A DNA stretch of 64,000 bases from Sphingomonas sp. Leaf22 (GCF_001421715.1 NZ_LMKP01000009.1:17527-81526), one strand, 5' to 3'. Positions 47,046 to 56,994 are shown, numbered from the stretch's first letter. The notes: generated from the letters alone by a model not told the origin. Translations and numbers: made by a program.

Positions 47046-48013
47046 GCGAGTTCCTGCGGATCGCCGCGCTGGTGCGGCGGGATGTTGAGATCGAACCAGC
47101 GCGCGACGCCGGCCAGCGCCGGATGGGCGAGATCGCGTTCCAGATAGCGCCACACGCGCGGGCACAGCGCGCCATAGCGCGGCTTGCCGTCGCGCCGCCA
47201 CAGCCGGGTGAAGATGCCGAGGATCTTCGCATTCCGCTGTGCGCCGAACAAGTGATAGGCGGCGTCGAACCCGTCGCCCACCCCGGTCGATTCGCGGTAG
47301 CGGGCGAGCATCGACGCCTCGACCACTGCCGGCACGTCGCGCCGCGCATCCTGCAACAGCGACACGAGGTCATAGGCCGGGTGCCCGGCCAGTGCGTCCT
47401 GAAAATCGAGCAGACCCAGCCGCGTATCGTCGAGCAGCATCAGGTTTTCGGCATGATAGTCGCGCAGGACGGTCACCACCGGCATGTCGGGCAGCGCGTC
47501 GAACGCCGCATTCCATGCCGCCGTATAGCCGTCGATGTCGACGCTCAGCCCCAGCGCGTCGCAATACCATTCGATCAGCAGATGGGCTTCGCGCAGGATG
47601 AACGCGCGGTCATAGGGGGGGACCGGCGCGGCTTCATGGCGTTGCAAGCGGAGCAACTGGTCGACCGCCGCTGCATAGAGCCGCCCCTCGCTCTCGGGCG
47701 CGGCGTCGACCGTCTCGCGCATCCGCATGTCGCCGAAATCCTCGAGCAGCATGAAGCCATCGGCGGCATCGTCGGCAAGGATCGCGGGCGCGGCAAAGCC
47801 CCGTTCGGCCAGCCATGCCGCCATCCGTGCGAACTTGCGCGTATCCTCGGGCGGCGGCGCATCCATCAGCACCGCGGTCCGCCCGGTCCCGATCACGCGG
47901 TAGTAGCGGCGGAACGAGGCATCGACCGCCAGCGGCAGGATCTGCGCGTCGCCCCAGCCGGCCCGGGTCAGGAATGCAGGTGCCGCATCGCGCGGGTTCA
48001 GGTCAGCGGCCAT
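47042..48013 (-). CDS. amgK: Anomeric MurNAc/GlcNAc kinase AmgK
   Basis: A 323-aa aminoglycoside-phosphotransferase-fold kinase. FMLLEDFGDMRMRE is the hinge, VTVLRDYHAENLMLL the catalytic loop (the Brenner motif with its Asp), and RLGLLDFQDALAGHPAYDLV the metal-binding DFQDA motif. It phosphorylates MurNAc at C1 for MurU. Its start overlaps tsaE by 16 bases and its stop overlaps murU, so the pair is co-translated. Confidence 0.9.
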   Translation of the reverse strand: MAADLNPRDAAPAFLTRAGWGDAQILPLAVDASFRRYYRVIGTGRTAVLMDAPPPEDTRKFARMAAWLAERGFAAPAILADDAADGFMLLEDFGDMRMRETVDAAPESEGRLYAAAVDQLLRLQRHEAAPVPPYDRAFILREAHLLIEWYCDALGLSVDIDGYTAAWNAAFDALPDMPVVTVLRDYHAENLMLLDDTRLGLLDFQDALAGHPAYDLVSLLQDARRDVPAVVEASMLARYRESTGVGDGFDAAYHLFGAQRNAKILGIFTRLWRRDGKPRYGALCPRVWRYLERDLAHPALAGVARWFDLNIPPHQRGDPQELA

Positions 48014-48444
48014 CGGCGTTCCCAAGCCTCCGGCACCCGCGCTGTCAAGCGCCGCCCGCCGGCGTCGTCGAACGCGAGCGTCAGCCACAGCCCGTCGGGC
48101 CACGGATCGTCGCCCAGCCGTTCGGGCCATTCGACCACCAGCGCGGCATCGTTCCGCGCCTCGTCCAGCCCCAGTTCCAGCGCCTCTTCAGGGTCTTCGA
48201 TCCGGTAGAGATCGACGTGCAGCACGCTGATGCGCACTTCGGGGGGATCATAGGGCTGGACGATCGCGAAACTCGGCGACGGTGCCTCCCCTTCCAGCCC
48301 CAGTGCCGCCAGCAATCCGCGCGCGATGCTGGTCTTGCCGGCCCCCAGCGGCCCCGACAGCGCGACGACATCGCCCGGCCGCAATACGGCTGCCAGTCGC
48401 GCGCCGAGCGCGTGCGCCGACGCTGCGTCGGGCAGGTGGATCAC
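47998..48444 (-). CDS. tsaE: tRNA t6A biosynthesis ATPase TsaE
   Basis: A 148-aa protein, normal for TsaE. The P-loop is ALSGPLGAGKTSIARGLLAA, followed by SPSFAIVQPYD and VLHVDLYRIEDPEEALELGL, and VVEWPERL. It drives the TsaBDE complex that makes threonylcarbamoyl-adenosine at tRNA position 37. It starts at GTG overlapping the divL stop (GTGA). Confidence 0.95.
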   Translation of the reverse strand: MIHLPDAASAHALGARLAAVLRPGDVVALSGPLGAGKTSIARGLLAALGLEGEAPSPSFAIVQPYDPPEVRISVLHVDLYRIEDPEEALELGLDEARNDAALVVEWPERLGDDPWPDGLWLTLAFDDAGGRRLTARVPEAWERRWPLT

Positions 48445-50792
48445 GGCTCGCGCGGCAGGTCGATCGTGACCAGCGTCCCCAGCCCCTTTTCCGACACCAG
48501 CTCGATCGTGCCGCCATGCGCCTCGACCGCCTGCCGCGCGAGCGGCAGGTCGAGGCTCAGCGCGCGTTCGCCGACCCGCGCCGCGCCAGCCTGTGCGAAC
48601 CGATCGAATGCGCGGGCGACGGCGTCCTTCGACAAGCCCGGCCCGTCGTCGGACACGACGATCCGCGCCTGTTGCGCATCGCCATCGACGTGCAGCAGCA
48701 CGCGCCCGCCCTGCCGCAACCCGCCCAGCGCATGGTCGAGCAGGTGGCTGATCGCCTGCCGCAACCGGCGCGCATCGCCCAGCATCACGCCCGCCGATGG
48801 CAGGATCTCGACCACCAGTTCGATGCCGCGCGCCGTCGCGGTGGGCCGCGCCGCTTCGGCCGCTTCGTTGGCGATCATCTTCAGCGCGACCGTGGCCCGC
48901 GCGACCGGCAGCGTTTCGTTGGCGGTCAGGTCGAGCGTGTCGTCGATCAGCCCGCTCAACCGTTCGACCGATTCGAGGATCGCGTCGGTATAGCGCCCGC
49001 CATCCTCGCTGAGCTTGCCGGCATAGCCCGCCTGCAACATCTCGGCGAAACCCTTGATCGACGTCAGCGGAGTGCGCAGTTCATAGCTCATCGATGCGAC
49101 GAAGGCGTTCTTGACCCGGTCGGCCGCCTCCAGCGCCTCGTTGCGGTCGCGCAGCGCCTGTTCCATGCGGCGGCTGTCGGAAATGTCGAGCATCGTCAGC
49201 AGCGCATTGCCATCGGGCAGCGGCACCGCGCCGAATTCATAATGTCGCCCGTCGGCCATCGCGAACCGGCCCGAACGCTGCATCCGCTGTTGCGTGGCGA
49301 AGCGGACCAGTTCGGGGATCAGCGCGGCACGGCCGGGATTGGCAAGGCTGCCGGCGACCCGCTCGGCCAGCGCATCGACGCGCGGATGCCCGTCGAGGAA
49401 CGCATCGTCCAGCCCCCAGACCTGCCGGAACTTCGCGTTCCAGATCTGCAGGCGACCATCGGCGGCGAACACCCCCAACGCCTCGAACAGATTGTCGAAC
49501 GTCGCGGTACGGACGCGCAGCAGCGTGTCGCGCGCGCTGGCCAGTTGCACTTCCTCGGTACGATCTTCGAAGATCAGCAGCAATCCGCCCTCGGGCAGCG
49601 GCTGGGCGACGACGCGCAGATGGGTGCCGCCGGGCACATGCCATTGTTCCTCGATCGCGCCCTCGGCCGCGCGGAACCAGTCGCGGCGCTCGGCCTTCCA
49701 CCCCGGAAAGTCGCGGACCTCGGGCAGGCGCTTGGCCTCGCGCATCCGGTCCAGAACGCGGTCGAATTCGGGCCGGTCGGCCAGCCATTCGGGCTTCATC
49801 GCAAAGGCGCGCAGGAAGGGCTGGTTGTAGAATACCAGCGTCCGGTCGGGTTCGAATTGCGCCACCCCCGCCGACAGCCGGTCGAGCATCGCCCGCTGCG
49901 CATCGCGACTGCGCTTCAGCGTGCCGCGCGCTTCCTCGATCTCGTGCACGTCGATCGCGAAGCCGCCGGTACCGCCATCGCGCAGCGGCATGTCGTGGAC
50001 GCGCAGCATCCGCCGCTCGCCGTTGATCGTCGCCGGCATCGCCGCGTGTTGCGGCTGCCCGGTGTCGCGCGCGATCGATGCACTGGCCAGCGGCCCGCCC
50101 ATGCCGACGCCCTCGACCAGTTCGACCTGTCGCGCGATCACCTCGCCTGCATCCAGCGCATCGACGGCACGGACATAGGCGGTGTTGACCATCGCCAGCC
50201 GCAGCGAATCGTCGCGATACCACATCGGCATCGGCGCGGCTTCGATCAGGCTGGAGAGTGCATCGAACGCGGCGCGATATTCCTCCGCCTCCGCACCCAG
50301 CGTCGCGATCTCGTCATGGAATTCGGTCGCGTCGAAGAACCAGACGAGCACGCCGCCGGGCGTATTGAGTTCGGGCGGCGCACGGTCGCCGATCGCGAAC
50401 AGCGAGCGCGCTGATCCGGTAGCGCGAATGACGGTGCGGAACGGCTTGCCGCCGCGCAACGCGGCATTGATCGCATCGAGCAGCCGGTCGGCGCTGCCGG
50501 GTTCGAGGCCGTTTTCGGGATCGCCGAGATCGGCAACGGTCCCGGGCAGTTCGCTCTGTCCCAGCCGGTCGGCCAGTGGCCGGTCGATCGACAGCCGCCC
50601 GTCGGCCCGCACCACCATCGCCAGCGCCGGCGACGCCGCCAGCGTCGACCGCAGCGAATCGAACAGCACCCGGTCGGCCAGCGCCCGCCGCCGTGCAGAC
50701 ACCCCGGCGTAGAGCGCCCAGACGCTGCCGACGATCAGCACCGCCAACACCGCGCCGCAGATCACCGCGGCCATGGTCGTGACGGTAATCAC
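48441..50792 (-). CDS. divL: DivL-like PAS sensor pseudokinase (Tyr in place of His)
   Basis: A 783-aa protein with one N-terminal membrane segment (VICGAVLAVLIVGSVWALYA), several PAS-like domains (about residues 30-550) and a kinase core. The H-box reads ASMSYELRTPLTSI: Tyr570 stands where His is phosphorylated. The N-box Asn is also lost (SHLLDHALGG) and the G2 box is degenerate (ERALSLDLPLARQA), while G1 SDDGPGLSKD is kept. This is the hallmark of DivL, which controls CckA in the alphaproteobacterial cell cycle. Caulobacter DivL is of similar size with Tyr550. It heads the operon. Confidence 0.85.
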   Translation of the reverse strand: MITVTTMAAVICGAVLAVLIVGSVWALYAGVSARRRALADRVLFDSLRSTLAASPALAMVVRADGRLSIDRPLADRLGQSELPGTVADLGDPENGLEPGSADRLLDAINAALRGGKPFRTVIRATGSARSLFAIGDRAPPELNTPGGVLVWFFDATEFHDEIATLGAEAEEYRAAFDALSSLIEAAPMPMWYRDDSLRLAMVNTAYVRAVDALDAGEVIARQVELVEGVGMGGPLASASIARDTGQPQHAAMPATINGERRMLRVHDMPLRDGGTGGFAIDVHEIEEARGTLKRSRDAQRAMLDRLSAGVAQFEPDRTLVFYNQPFLRAFAMKPEWLADRPEFDRVLDRMREAKRLPEVRDFPGWKAERRDWFRAAEGAIEEQWHVPGGTHLRVVAQPLPEGGLLLIFEDRTEEVQLASARDTLLRVRTATFDNLFEALGVFAADGRLQIWNAKFRQVWGLDDAFLDGHPRVDALAERVAGSLANPGRAALIPELVRFATQQRMQRSGRFAMADGRHYEFGAVPLPDGNALLTMLDISDSRRMEQALRDRNEALEAADRVKNAFVASMSYELRTPLTSIKGFAEMLQAGYAGKLSEDGGRYTDAILESVERLSGLIDDTLDLTANETLPVARATVALKMIANEAAEAARPTATARGIELVVEILPSAGVMLGDARRLRQAISHLLDHALGGLRQGGRVLLHVDGDAQQARIVVSDDGPGLSKDAVARAFDRFAQAGAARVGERALSLDLPLARQAVEAHGGTIELVSEKGLGTLVTIDLPREP

Positions 50793-50865
50793 GGGCGATC
50801 TCCGGCGGGCGGCAACAGAAAGGCAAGCATGAACACCGCTCCTGCCTAGTCCTTCGCAGGCATAT

Positions 50866-50896
50866 AAAAAAGGGGCGACACCGCATGGTGCCGCCC
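50866..50896 (-). terminator. Intrinsic terminator of the TonB-dependent receptor gene
   Basis: On the minus strand GGGCGGCACC (50896-50887) pairs with GGTGTCGCCC around ATGC and is followed by C and six T. It ends 35-65 bases after the receptor stop. Confidence 0.88.
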
Positions 50897-50930
50897 GGAA
50901 TCGTTCAACCGAAACGCTGGCGCAATCGGA

Positions 50931-53930
50931 TCACATACGGAAGCTGGCGCCGGCATAGATGAAGCGCCCGACCCCCGAAATCGGATAGGTCAGCGATCCG
51001 AGGTTCGGTGTCTGTTCGAACAGATTGTTGACGCCCCCGTAGAAGCGGAAGCTGTCGTTCACCCGCACTTCCGCCCGAATGTCGTGCTGGAACAGCTCGG
51101 GGTAGAAGAAGTAACGCGGGTCGGAGAGATCCGGATTATTCGCCAGTTCTTCGGTCGTGAAGCGGCGGGTCTTGCTGAAATAGACGAGGCCGTAGTTCAG
51201 CGACAGCGCGTCGATGGTCCACGTCACGTTGCTCGACCCGCGCCAGCGGGGGTTATAGGCTTCGAGCGTATCGATATCGACGTCGGCACCCACCGTGGGG
51301 ACGAACGAGAGATTGTCGAGATAGCCGGCGTTCACACTAACGTCGAAGCGACCCAGATTGCCCGGCTTGAACGTATAATTGACCCCGATGTCGGCCCCCG
51401 ACGTGCGGAAGGCGGCGACATTGGCCGGCGTGACGTTGAAGCCGATGCGACGCTGGGGATCGTCACCGTCGCCCAGCACGTAACCGGTCTGGGTCGAGCG
51501 GAAGACGTTCGCGCAGAACGGGTTGTCGATCGTCGGCTGATCGACGCACAGCTGCGCCAATTCGGTCGGAGTCGGCGTGTTGATCGCATCGCTGATGCGG
51601 ATATCGTACCAGTCGGCCGTGACCGTCAGTCCGGGAATGAACCGCGGACGCAGCACGACACCGGCGGTCCACGTCGTCGCGGTCTCCTCGGTCAGGTTAC
51701 GGTTGCCGCCCTGCGTACCGCGACGCGAGGTCGTGGCCGAAGGAACCTGCGAAGGGCTGAAGCTGGCGACCTGCCCCGGCGTCAGCCCCAGCCCGGCGAG
51801 CAGCGTCTGGCAATTCGCCGCCCGGAACTGCGTTCCCTGGTTCCGGTTCGCGAGATCGCACGGATCGGTGACGAAACCGAACGTGCCGGTCGCGGGCAGG
51901 AACAGTTCGCCGATGTTCGGTGCGCGCACCGCCTGCGAATAGGAACCGCGGAAGCGAATATCGGGGATCGGGGCATAGATGCCGTCGAACTTCCACGTGC
52001 GCGTCGACCCGACCGTGGAATAGTCGGACAGGCGCGCCGCCGCGCCGAACGACAGCAGCTCGGCGAACGGCATGTCCGCCAGCAACGGGATGTTCAATTC
52101 GCCGAACACTTCCTTGACGTCGAAGCTGCCGGCACTCGGCGGCAGCGCCGCAAAGTCGCGCAATTCACCGTTCACGATCAGCGCATCGGGGTCCGACCGG
52201 CTGCCCTCGCGCCGATATTCACCGCCGAACGCGAAGCCGATCGGTCCGCCCGGCAATTCGAAGATCGCGCGGCTGTCGCCCGAAATCGATCCCGATACAA
52301 CATGCTGGTCGACCGCCGCACGGTTGACGTTGTTGGCAAGGACGAAATCGAGCGCCGCCTGCGACGCGACGCCGTTGCCCAGCAGGTTGAGCGGACGACA
52401 GGCGCTGCCGGCCCCCGGCGTAAAGGTCGTGGCAGGCAGGTCGAGCGCCGTCGCATCCAGCGTCGAACGGCAGACGATCGAACCGTCGGGTGCCCGGACC
52501 GCGTCGATCGCCGCGGCATAGCGGTCACCGATCAGGTTGGACGTCTGCGTCGACCGAGCGTTGGTACGGCCATAGACGTAGGAGACTTCGTAGCGCGCGT
52601 TCTCGGCGATCTCGCCATCGAACCCGACGACACCACGCCACGTATCGCGACGTACCCGCTCACCGCGGATGCCGAAGTCGAAATTGTCGCGTGAGATATA
52701 GGCACCGTCCGGCGCCGCGTTCGCGCCGAAACGATCGGCGAGGAACGCGTTGTCACCGTTCAGATACGTGAAGAAGTCGAAGCTCGGCTGTCCGACCGAA
52801 TAGGCACGGGTCCGGACGAACTTGCCCTCTGCGAAAAACCGCACCTTGTCCGAAAATTCGAAGCTGGTCAGCAGATTGGCGGCGTGGCGCTCGATCGCCG
52901 GAAACAGGTCGCCGAAATAGCCCGCGGTCGGGGTATTGGACGAACCGCCCTGCGCACGACCGCTCGACCCCGGCAGGAAGGTGCCGCCGTCATAGATGCG
53001 ACCGCTGCCGGTGAAATCGGGAATGCCATCCAGATTCAGGTCGACCGCGCCGTCCGGCGCGCTGTCGGCCCAACCAAGGTTGGTATAGACGATCCGATCG
53101 GGCAAATCGGGATTGTCGAACGGGTTCCCATCGGCACCGGGGCGGAAGTCGTTGACGTTCTGCCACAGCTCCCGATAGCGGCTGGGATCGCCCGAGAATG
53201 GCCGTGCAAAGCTGCTCAGCCGTTCGGTGTTGCTGTATTCATAGGCCGCAGTGATGTTGCCGCGCCCGTTGGCGAAATTCTTGCCCGCGACGATCGATGC
53301 AAGCTGGTTGCCGGCATCGCCATTGTCGGAAATGCCACCCTGCAGGCGGGCCGAAACCCCTTCGAAATCACGCCGCAACACGAAATTGACCACACCGGAC
53401 ACACCATCGGCACCATAGATCGCCGACGCGCCGCCGGTCAGGACGTCGATCTTTTCGATCAAATCCTGTGGGATCGAATTGATATCGACCGCAGCCGTAT
53501 TCGGAATGCCGGCGACATGCCGGCGGCCGTTGACGAGGACAAGCGTTCTGTTGATGCCGAGGTTGCGCAGGTTGAGGAAGTTGGCACCGGTGGCGTTCAG
53601 TTCGGACACGTTGGGGCCAGCCGAGCGCGCCCCGCCCACCGACCCGGTCAGCGCCGGATTGCGGATCAGGACGTCGGTGATGTTGTTCAAACCGGTCGCC
53701 TCGATGGCAGCGGCATTCACCGAAACGATCGGATTGGCGACTTCCAGCTCGGGACGCGCGATACGCGAACCGGTAACGACGATTTCCTCGCTGGTATCGA
53801 CCGGGCTCTGTCCGTCGCCCGCAACCGGAGCTGCCTCCTGCGCCGAAGCGGACGCGGCAGCGATCAGGGCGGTGATGACCAGCACGCTCCGCGCGGCACC
53901 CGACCGCCAGCGTGATACCGATTGCTTCAT
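50931..53930 (-). CDS. TonB-dependent outer-membrane receptor
   Basis: A 999-aa protein. The signal peptide (SVLVITALIAAASASAQ) is followed by a TonB box-like EEIVVTGSRI, the plug domain (GLNNITDVLIRNPALTGSVG and VLVNGRRHVAGIPNTAAVDI, DVLTGGASAIYGADGVSGVV) and a large β-barrel with plug-barrel landmarks FVPTVGADVDI and the end segment SGVGRFIYAGASFRM. ATG at 53930 is chosen because the signal peptide begins there. It imports an unknown ligand, in sphingomonads often sugars or siderophores. It is a single-gene unit. Confidence 0.92.
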   Translation of the reverse strand: MKQSVSRWRSGAARSVLVITALIAAASASAQEAAPVAGDGQSPVDTSEEIVVTGSRIARPELEVANPIVSVNAAAIEATGLNNITDVLIRNPALTGSVGGARSAGPNVSELNATGANFLNLRNLGINRTLVLVNGRRHVAGIPNTAAVDINSIPQDLIEKIDVLTGGASAIYGADGVSGVVNFVLRRDFEGVSARLQGGISDNGDAGNQLASIVAGKNFANGRGNITAAYEYSNTERLSSFARPFSGDPSRYRELWQNVNDFRPGADGNPFDNPDLPDRIVYTNLGWADSAPDGAVDLNLDGIPDFTGSGRIYDGGTFLPGSSGRAQGGSSNTPTAGYFGDLFPAIERHAANLLTSFEFSDKVRFFAEGKFVRTRAYSVGQPSFDFFTYLNGDNAFLADRFGANAAPDGAYISRDNFDFGIRGERVRRDTWRGVVGFDGEIAENARYEVSYVYGRTNARSTQTSNLIGDRYAAAIDAVRAPDGSIVCRSTLDATALDLPATTFTPGAGSACRPLNLLGNGVASQAALDFVLANNVNRAAVDQHVVSGSISGDSRAIFELPGGPIGFAFGGEYRREGSRSDPDALIVNGELRDFAALPPSAGSFDVKEVFGELNIPLLADMPFAELLSFGAAARLSDYSTVGSTRTWKFDGIYAPIPDIRFRGSYSQAVRAPNIGELFLPATGTFGFVTDPCDLANRNQGTQFRAANCQTLLAGLGLTPGQVASFSPSQVPSATTSRRGTQGGNRNLTEETATTWTAGVVLRPRFIPGLTVTADWYDIRISDAINTPTPTELAQLCVDQPTIDNPFCANVFRSTQTGYVLGDGDDPQRRIGFNVTPANVAAFRTSGADIGVNYTFKPGNLGRFDVSVNAGYLDNLSFVPTVGADVDIDTLEAYNPRWRGSSNVTWTIDALSLNYGLVYFSKTRRFTTEELANNPDLSDPRYFFYPELFQHDIRAEVRVNDSFRFYGGVNNLFEQTPNLGSLTYPISGVGRFIYAGASFRM

Positions 53931-54082
53931 GGTTCGGACCCCTTTTCCCGATGTACGCGTATTCCTCTGTCGATACGCTTTGTTTGACGGCATCAACCGC
54001 TTCGGCGGTTGCCGGGTCCGCCATGCTGCGTTTTTGCGACTGCGTGTTGTATTGAGGCAACGCACCGCCGGCAGCAGGCACC

Positions 54083-54115
54083 AAAAAGGGCGGACATCCA
54101 ACCGGATGCCCGCCC
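54083..54115 (-). terminator. Intrinsic terminator of ahcY
   Basis: On the minus strand GGGCGGGCATCC pairs with GGATGTCCGCCC over 12 bp (one G-T) around GGTT and is followed by five T. It lies about 25 bases after the ahcY stop. Confidence 0.9.
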
Positions 54116-54140
54116 CTCTCACGCTTTCGACCCGGTCGGA

Positions 54141-55550
54141 TCAGTAGCGATAATGGTCCGGCTTGAACGGCCCTTCGACCGGCACGCCGATATAGCTGGC
54201 CTGCTTCGGGGTCAGCTTCGACAGCTTCACACCCAGCTTTTCGAGGTGCAGCGCCGCGACCTTTTCGTCGAGGTGCTTGGGCAGGACATAGACTTCGTTC
54301 TTGTAGTCGTCGCCCTTGGTCCACAATTCGATCTGCGCCAGCACCTGGTTGGTGAACGACGACGACATCACGAACGACGGGTGACCGGTGGCGCAGCCGA
54401 GGTTCACGAGCCGGCCCTTGGCGAGCACGATGATCTGCTTGCCGTCGGGGAACTTCACCAGGTCGGTGCCCGGCTTCACTTCGTCCCACTCGTAGTTCGA
54501 CAGCGCGGCGATCTGGATCTCGCTGTCGAAGTGGCCGATGTTGCAGACGATCGACATCGGCTTCATCGCCTTCATGTGATCGGCGGTGATGACGTCGGCA
54601 TTGCCGGTCGCGGTGCAGAAGATGTCGGCGCGGGTGACCGCTTCGTCCATCGTCACGACCTCGAACCCTTCCATCGCCGCCTGCAGGGCGCAGATCGGGT
54701 CGACTTCGGTCACCATCACGCGCGCGCCGCCGTTGCGCAGCGACTGCGCCGACCCCTTGCCGACGTCACCGAAACCGGCGACGCAGGCGACCTTGCCGGC
54801 GAGCATCACGTCGGTCGCGCGACGGATCGCGTCGACCAGCGATTCCTTGCAACCGTACAGATTGTCGAACTTCGACTTGGTGACGCTGTCGTTGACGTTG
54901 ATCGCCGGGAAGGGCAGCTCGCCCTTCTTGGCGATCTCGTACAGGCGGTGGACGCCGGTGGTCGTTTCTTCCGACACGCCCTTCAGGTTCTTGACCGTCT
55001 CGGTCAGGTAGCCCGGACGCTTGGCGATGAACGCCTTCAATGCGCGCTGGAACTCGACCTCTTCCTCATTCTCGGGCTCGCCCAGCGTCGCGCCGGCTTC
55101 GAGCTTCGCGCCCCACAGCGCGAACATGGTGGCATCGCCGCCATCATCGAGGATGATGTTGGCGGTCTGGTCGCCCCAGTTGAAGATGTCGCCGACATAA
55201 TCCCAGTAATCGGCGAGGCTCTCGCCTTTGATCGCGAAGACCGGAATGCCCTTGGCTGCGATCGCGGCGGCGGCATGGTCCTGCGTCGAGAAGATGTTGC
55301 ACGTCGCCCAGCGGACATCGGCGCCGAGCGCGGTCAGCGTTTCGATCAGCACCGCGGTCTGGATCGTCATGTGCAGCGACCCGGTGATCCGCGCGCCCTT
55401 CAGCGGCTGCGACGCCCCGAATTCCTCGCGCAGCGCCATCAGGCCGGGCATCTCGGTTTCGGCGATCTCGATTTCCTTGCGACCGAAATCGGCGAGGCCG
55501 ATGTCGGCGATGACGTAATCGGTCTGCTTGTCGGCAATGGCGGTGGCCAT
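54141..55550 (-). CDS. ahcY: S-adenosylhomocysteine hydrolase
   Basis: A 469-aa protein that splits SAH into homocysteine and adenosine in the methyl cycle. [35 protein letters not shown] and [20 protein letters not shown] are active-site segments; [20 protein letters not shown] binds [16 protein letters not shown] and the C-terminal KPDHYRY complete the signature. It has the roughly 40-residue insertion of the long bacterial-plant form. ATG at 55550 has AGGAG six bases upstream. An AT-rich palindrome lies 86 bp upstream. Confidence 0.98.
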   Translation of the reverse strand: MATAIADKQTDYVIADIGLADFGRKEIEIAETEMPGLMALREEFGASQPLKGARITGSLHMTIQTAVLIETLTALGADVRWATCNIFSTQDHAAAAIAAKGIPVFAIKGESLADYWDYVGDIFNWGDQTANIILDDGGDATMFALWGAKLEAGATLGEPENEEEVEFQRALKAFIAKRPGYLTETVKNLKGVSEETTTGVHRLYEIAKKGELPFPAINVNDSVTKSKFDNLYGCKESLVDAIRRATDVMLAGKVACVAGFGDVGKGSAQSLRNGGARVMVTEVDPICALQAAMEGFEVVTMDEAVTRADIFCTATGNADVITADHMKAMKPMSIVCNIGHFDSEIQIAALSNYEWDEVKPGTDLVKFPDGKQIIVLAKGRLVNLGCATGHPSFVMSSSFTNQVLAQIELWTKGDDYKNEVYVLPKHLDEKVAALHLEKLGVKLSKLTPKQASYIGVPVEGPFKPDHYRY

Positions 55551-55635
55551 GGATACTCCTGGAGCTTGGGCCACGGGCACGCCCATGGCGGATGACTGCG
55601 CCTCTACCGACCCGTCGGTCGAAACGCAAATACGA

Positions 55636-55655
55636 ATATAAAGATTTCTTTATAT
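55636..55655. promoter_or_regulatory. AT-rich palindromic operator upstream of ahcY (SahR-like)
   Basis: ATATAAAGA-tt-TCTTTATAT is a perfect 9-bp inverted repeat, a marked AT island in GC-rich DNA, 86-105 bases before the ahcY start. SahR, an ArsR-family regulator sensing SAH, controls ahcY in many Proteobacteria through AT-rich palindromes. The assignment is inference; the symmetry is plain. Confidence 0.6.
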
Positions 55656-55738
55656 CTGTTTCGTGACGCTGGAATGCGAGGGTAGGCGGCGACCGCCCGG
55701 CCATGGGCGACTAGCGAACCGCCCCTAACAAACCACTG

Positions 55739-56299
55739 TCAGGCGGTGCCGGCCCCCGGCGACAACAGGCGCGTATCGATGCCGGCCCGGTCGTATCCCG
55801 CCCGCCAGCGCTGCGCGGTCGGCACGTCGAACAACAGCGGGGCATCGCCATCGACGTTCATCCAGCCATGGCGCGACATTTCGGCATCCAGCTGCCCGCC
55901 TTCCCAGCCGGCATAGCCCAGCGCGATCAGGAACTGTTCCGGTCCGCTGCCGCCCGCGATCGCGCGGAGCACGTCGACCGACCCCGACAACGCCCATTTG
56001 CCGGCGACGTCGATCGTATCCTGCCCGCCCCAGCCGGCATCGTGCAGAACGAAGCCGCGCCGCGTCTCGACCGGTCCGCCCTGATGGATCGGCACATCGG
56101 GTGCCGCGCCGGGTTCGATCTCCAGCTGCGCCAGCAACGTATGCAGCGTCAGCCCCTCGATCGTATCGCCGACGCCGATCCCCATCGCGCCATCGGCATC
56201 GTGGCTGCACATCGCGATGACGGCATGGTCGAACCGGCGGTCGCCAATGCCGGGCATCGCCAGCAACATCTGTCCGGTCAGGAATCGGGTCTGGTCCAT
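55739..56299 (-). CDS. YqgE/AlgH family protein
   Basis: A 186-aa protein with the full family pattern: FLTGQMLLAMPGIGDRRFDH, AVIAMCSHDADGAMGIGVG, VPIHQGGPVETRRGFVLHD, and FLIALGYAGWEGGQLDAEMS with W-x-N. The molecular function is not known; AlgH in Pseudomonas affects alginate expression. It is divergent from the peroxiredoxin gene. Confidence 0.93.
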   Translation of the reverse strand: MDQTRFLTGQMLLAMPGIGDRRFDHAVIAMCSHDADGAMGIGVGDTIEGLTLHTLLAQLEIEPGAAPDVPIHQGGPVETRRGFVLHDAGWGGQDTIDVAGKWALSGSVDVLRAIAGGSGPEQFLIALGYAGWEGGQLDAEMSRHGWMNVDGDAPLLFDVPTAQRWRAGYDRAGIDTRLLSPGAGTA

Positions 56300-56411
56300 G
56301 ATCGGACGACGCTAATCGTCCCGCGGCTGCGGCGCCATGCTTGAAAAGGGCCGCCAGCGCTCCCACGCTTCGCCCGTGCGCAACGATGCGTGGCTATTCC
56401 CGGAGAAAATG

Positions 56412-56894
56412 ATGACGATCAAGATCGGCGACCGCCTGCCCGATGCAAAACTGGTCAAGGTTACGCCCGATGGCCCCGATCAGGTGTCGACCGGCGACTT
56501 CTTCGCCGGCCGCCGCGTCGCGCTGTTCTCGGTGCCCGGCGCCTTCACCCCGACCTGCTCGGCCAGGCACCTGCCGGGCTTCGTAGAACAGGCGCAGGCG
56601 TTTCATGACAAGGGCGTCGACGAAATCGCCTGCACCGCGGTCAACGACGCCTTCGTGCTCGACGCATGGGCAAAGGCCGGCAACGCGACCGACACGGTGA
56701 CGATGCTGGCCGACGGCAATGCCGATTTCGCCAAGGCGACCGGCCTCGACATGGACAGCTCCGCCTATGGCATGGGCACCCGGTCGCAGCGTTATGCGAT
56801 GCTGGTCAATGACGGCGTGGTCGAAGCACTGCACGTCGAGGCACCGGGCGAGTTTAAGGTCAGCTCGGCCGAAAACCTGCTCGCGTCGCTCTAA
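56412..56894 (+). CDS. Peroxiredoxin, PRX5 (AhpC/TSA) type
   Basis: A 160-aa protein. The peroxidatic Cys lies in FSVPGAFTPTCSARHLPGF, with the conserved Thr and Arg partners (later TRSQRYAMLVNDGVVEAL). ACTAVNDAFVLDAWAKA is typical of the PRX5 group, which is usually reduced by glutaredoxin or thioredoxin. ATG at 56412 has GGAG six bases upstream; ATG at 56409 is immediately before it. It removes peroxides in the cytoplasm. Confidence 0.93.
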   Translation: MTIKIGDRLPDAKLVKVTPDGPDQVSTGDFFAGRRVALFSVPGAFTPTCSARHLPGFVEQAQAFHDKGVDEIACTAVNDAFVLDAWAKAGNATDTVTMLADGNADFAKATGLDMDSSAYGMGTRSQRYAMLVNDGVVEALHVEAPGEFKVSSAENLLASL

Positions 56895-56925
56895 CGCGCA
56901 AGGCCGGTTTCGATACGCGCGTGTC

Positions 56926-56950
56926 GGAACCGGCCGGTCCGTCCCGGGTT
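56926..56950 (+). promoter_or_regulatory. Possible EcfG-type general stress promoter
   Basis: GGAAC at 56926-56930 is followed after 16 bases by GGTT at 56947-56950, close to the GGAAC-N16/17-CGTT consensus of alphaproteobacterial EcfG sigma factors. It lies 45-70 bases before a small Ala/Lys-rich protein gene. The -10 element has G instead of C, so this is tentative. Confidence 0.45.
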
Positions 56951-56994
56951 GATAAGATGTTACGCAACCATATCGAACGGGAAAGGGACGCGTC

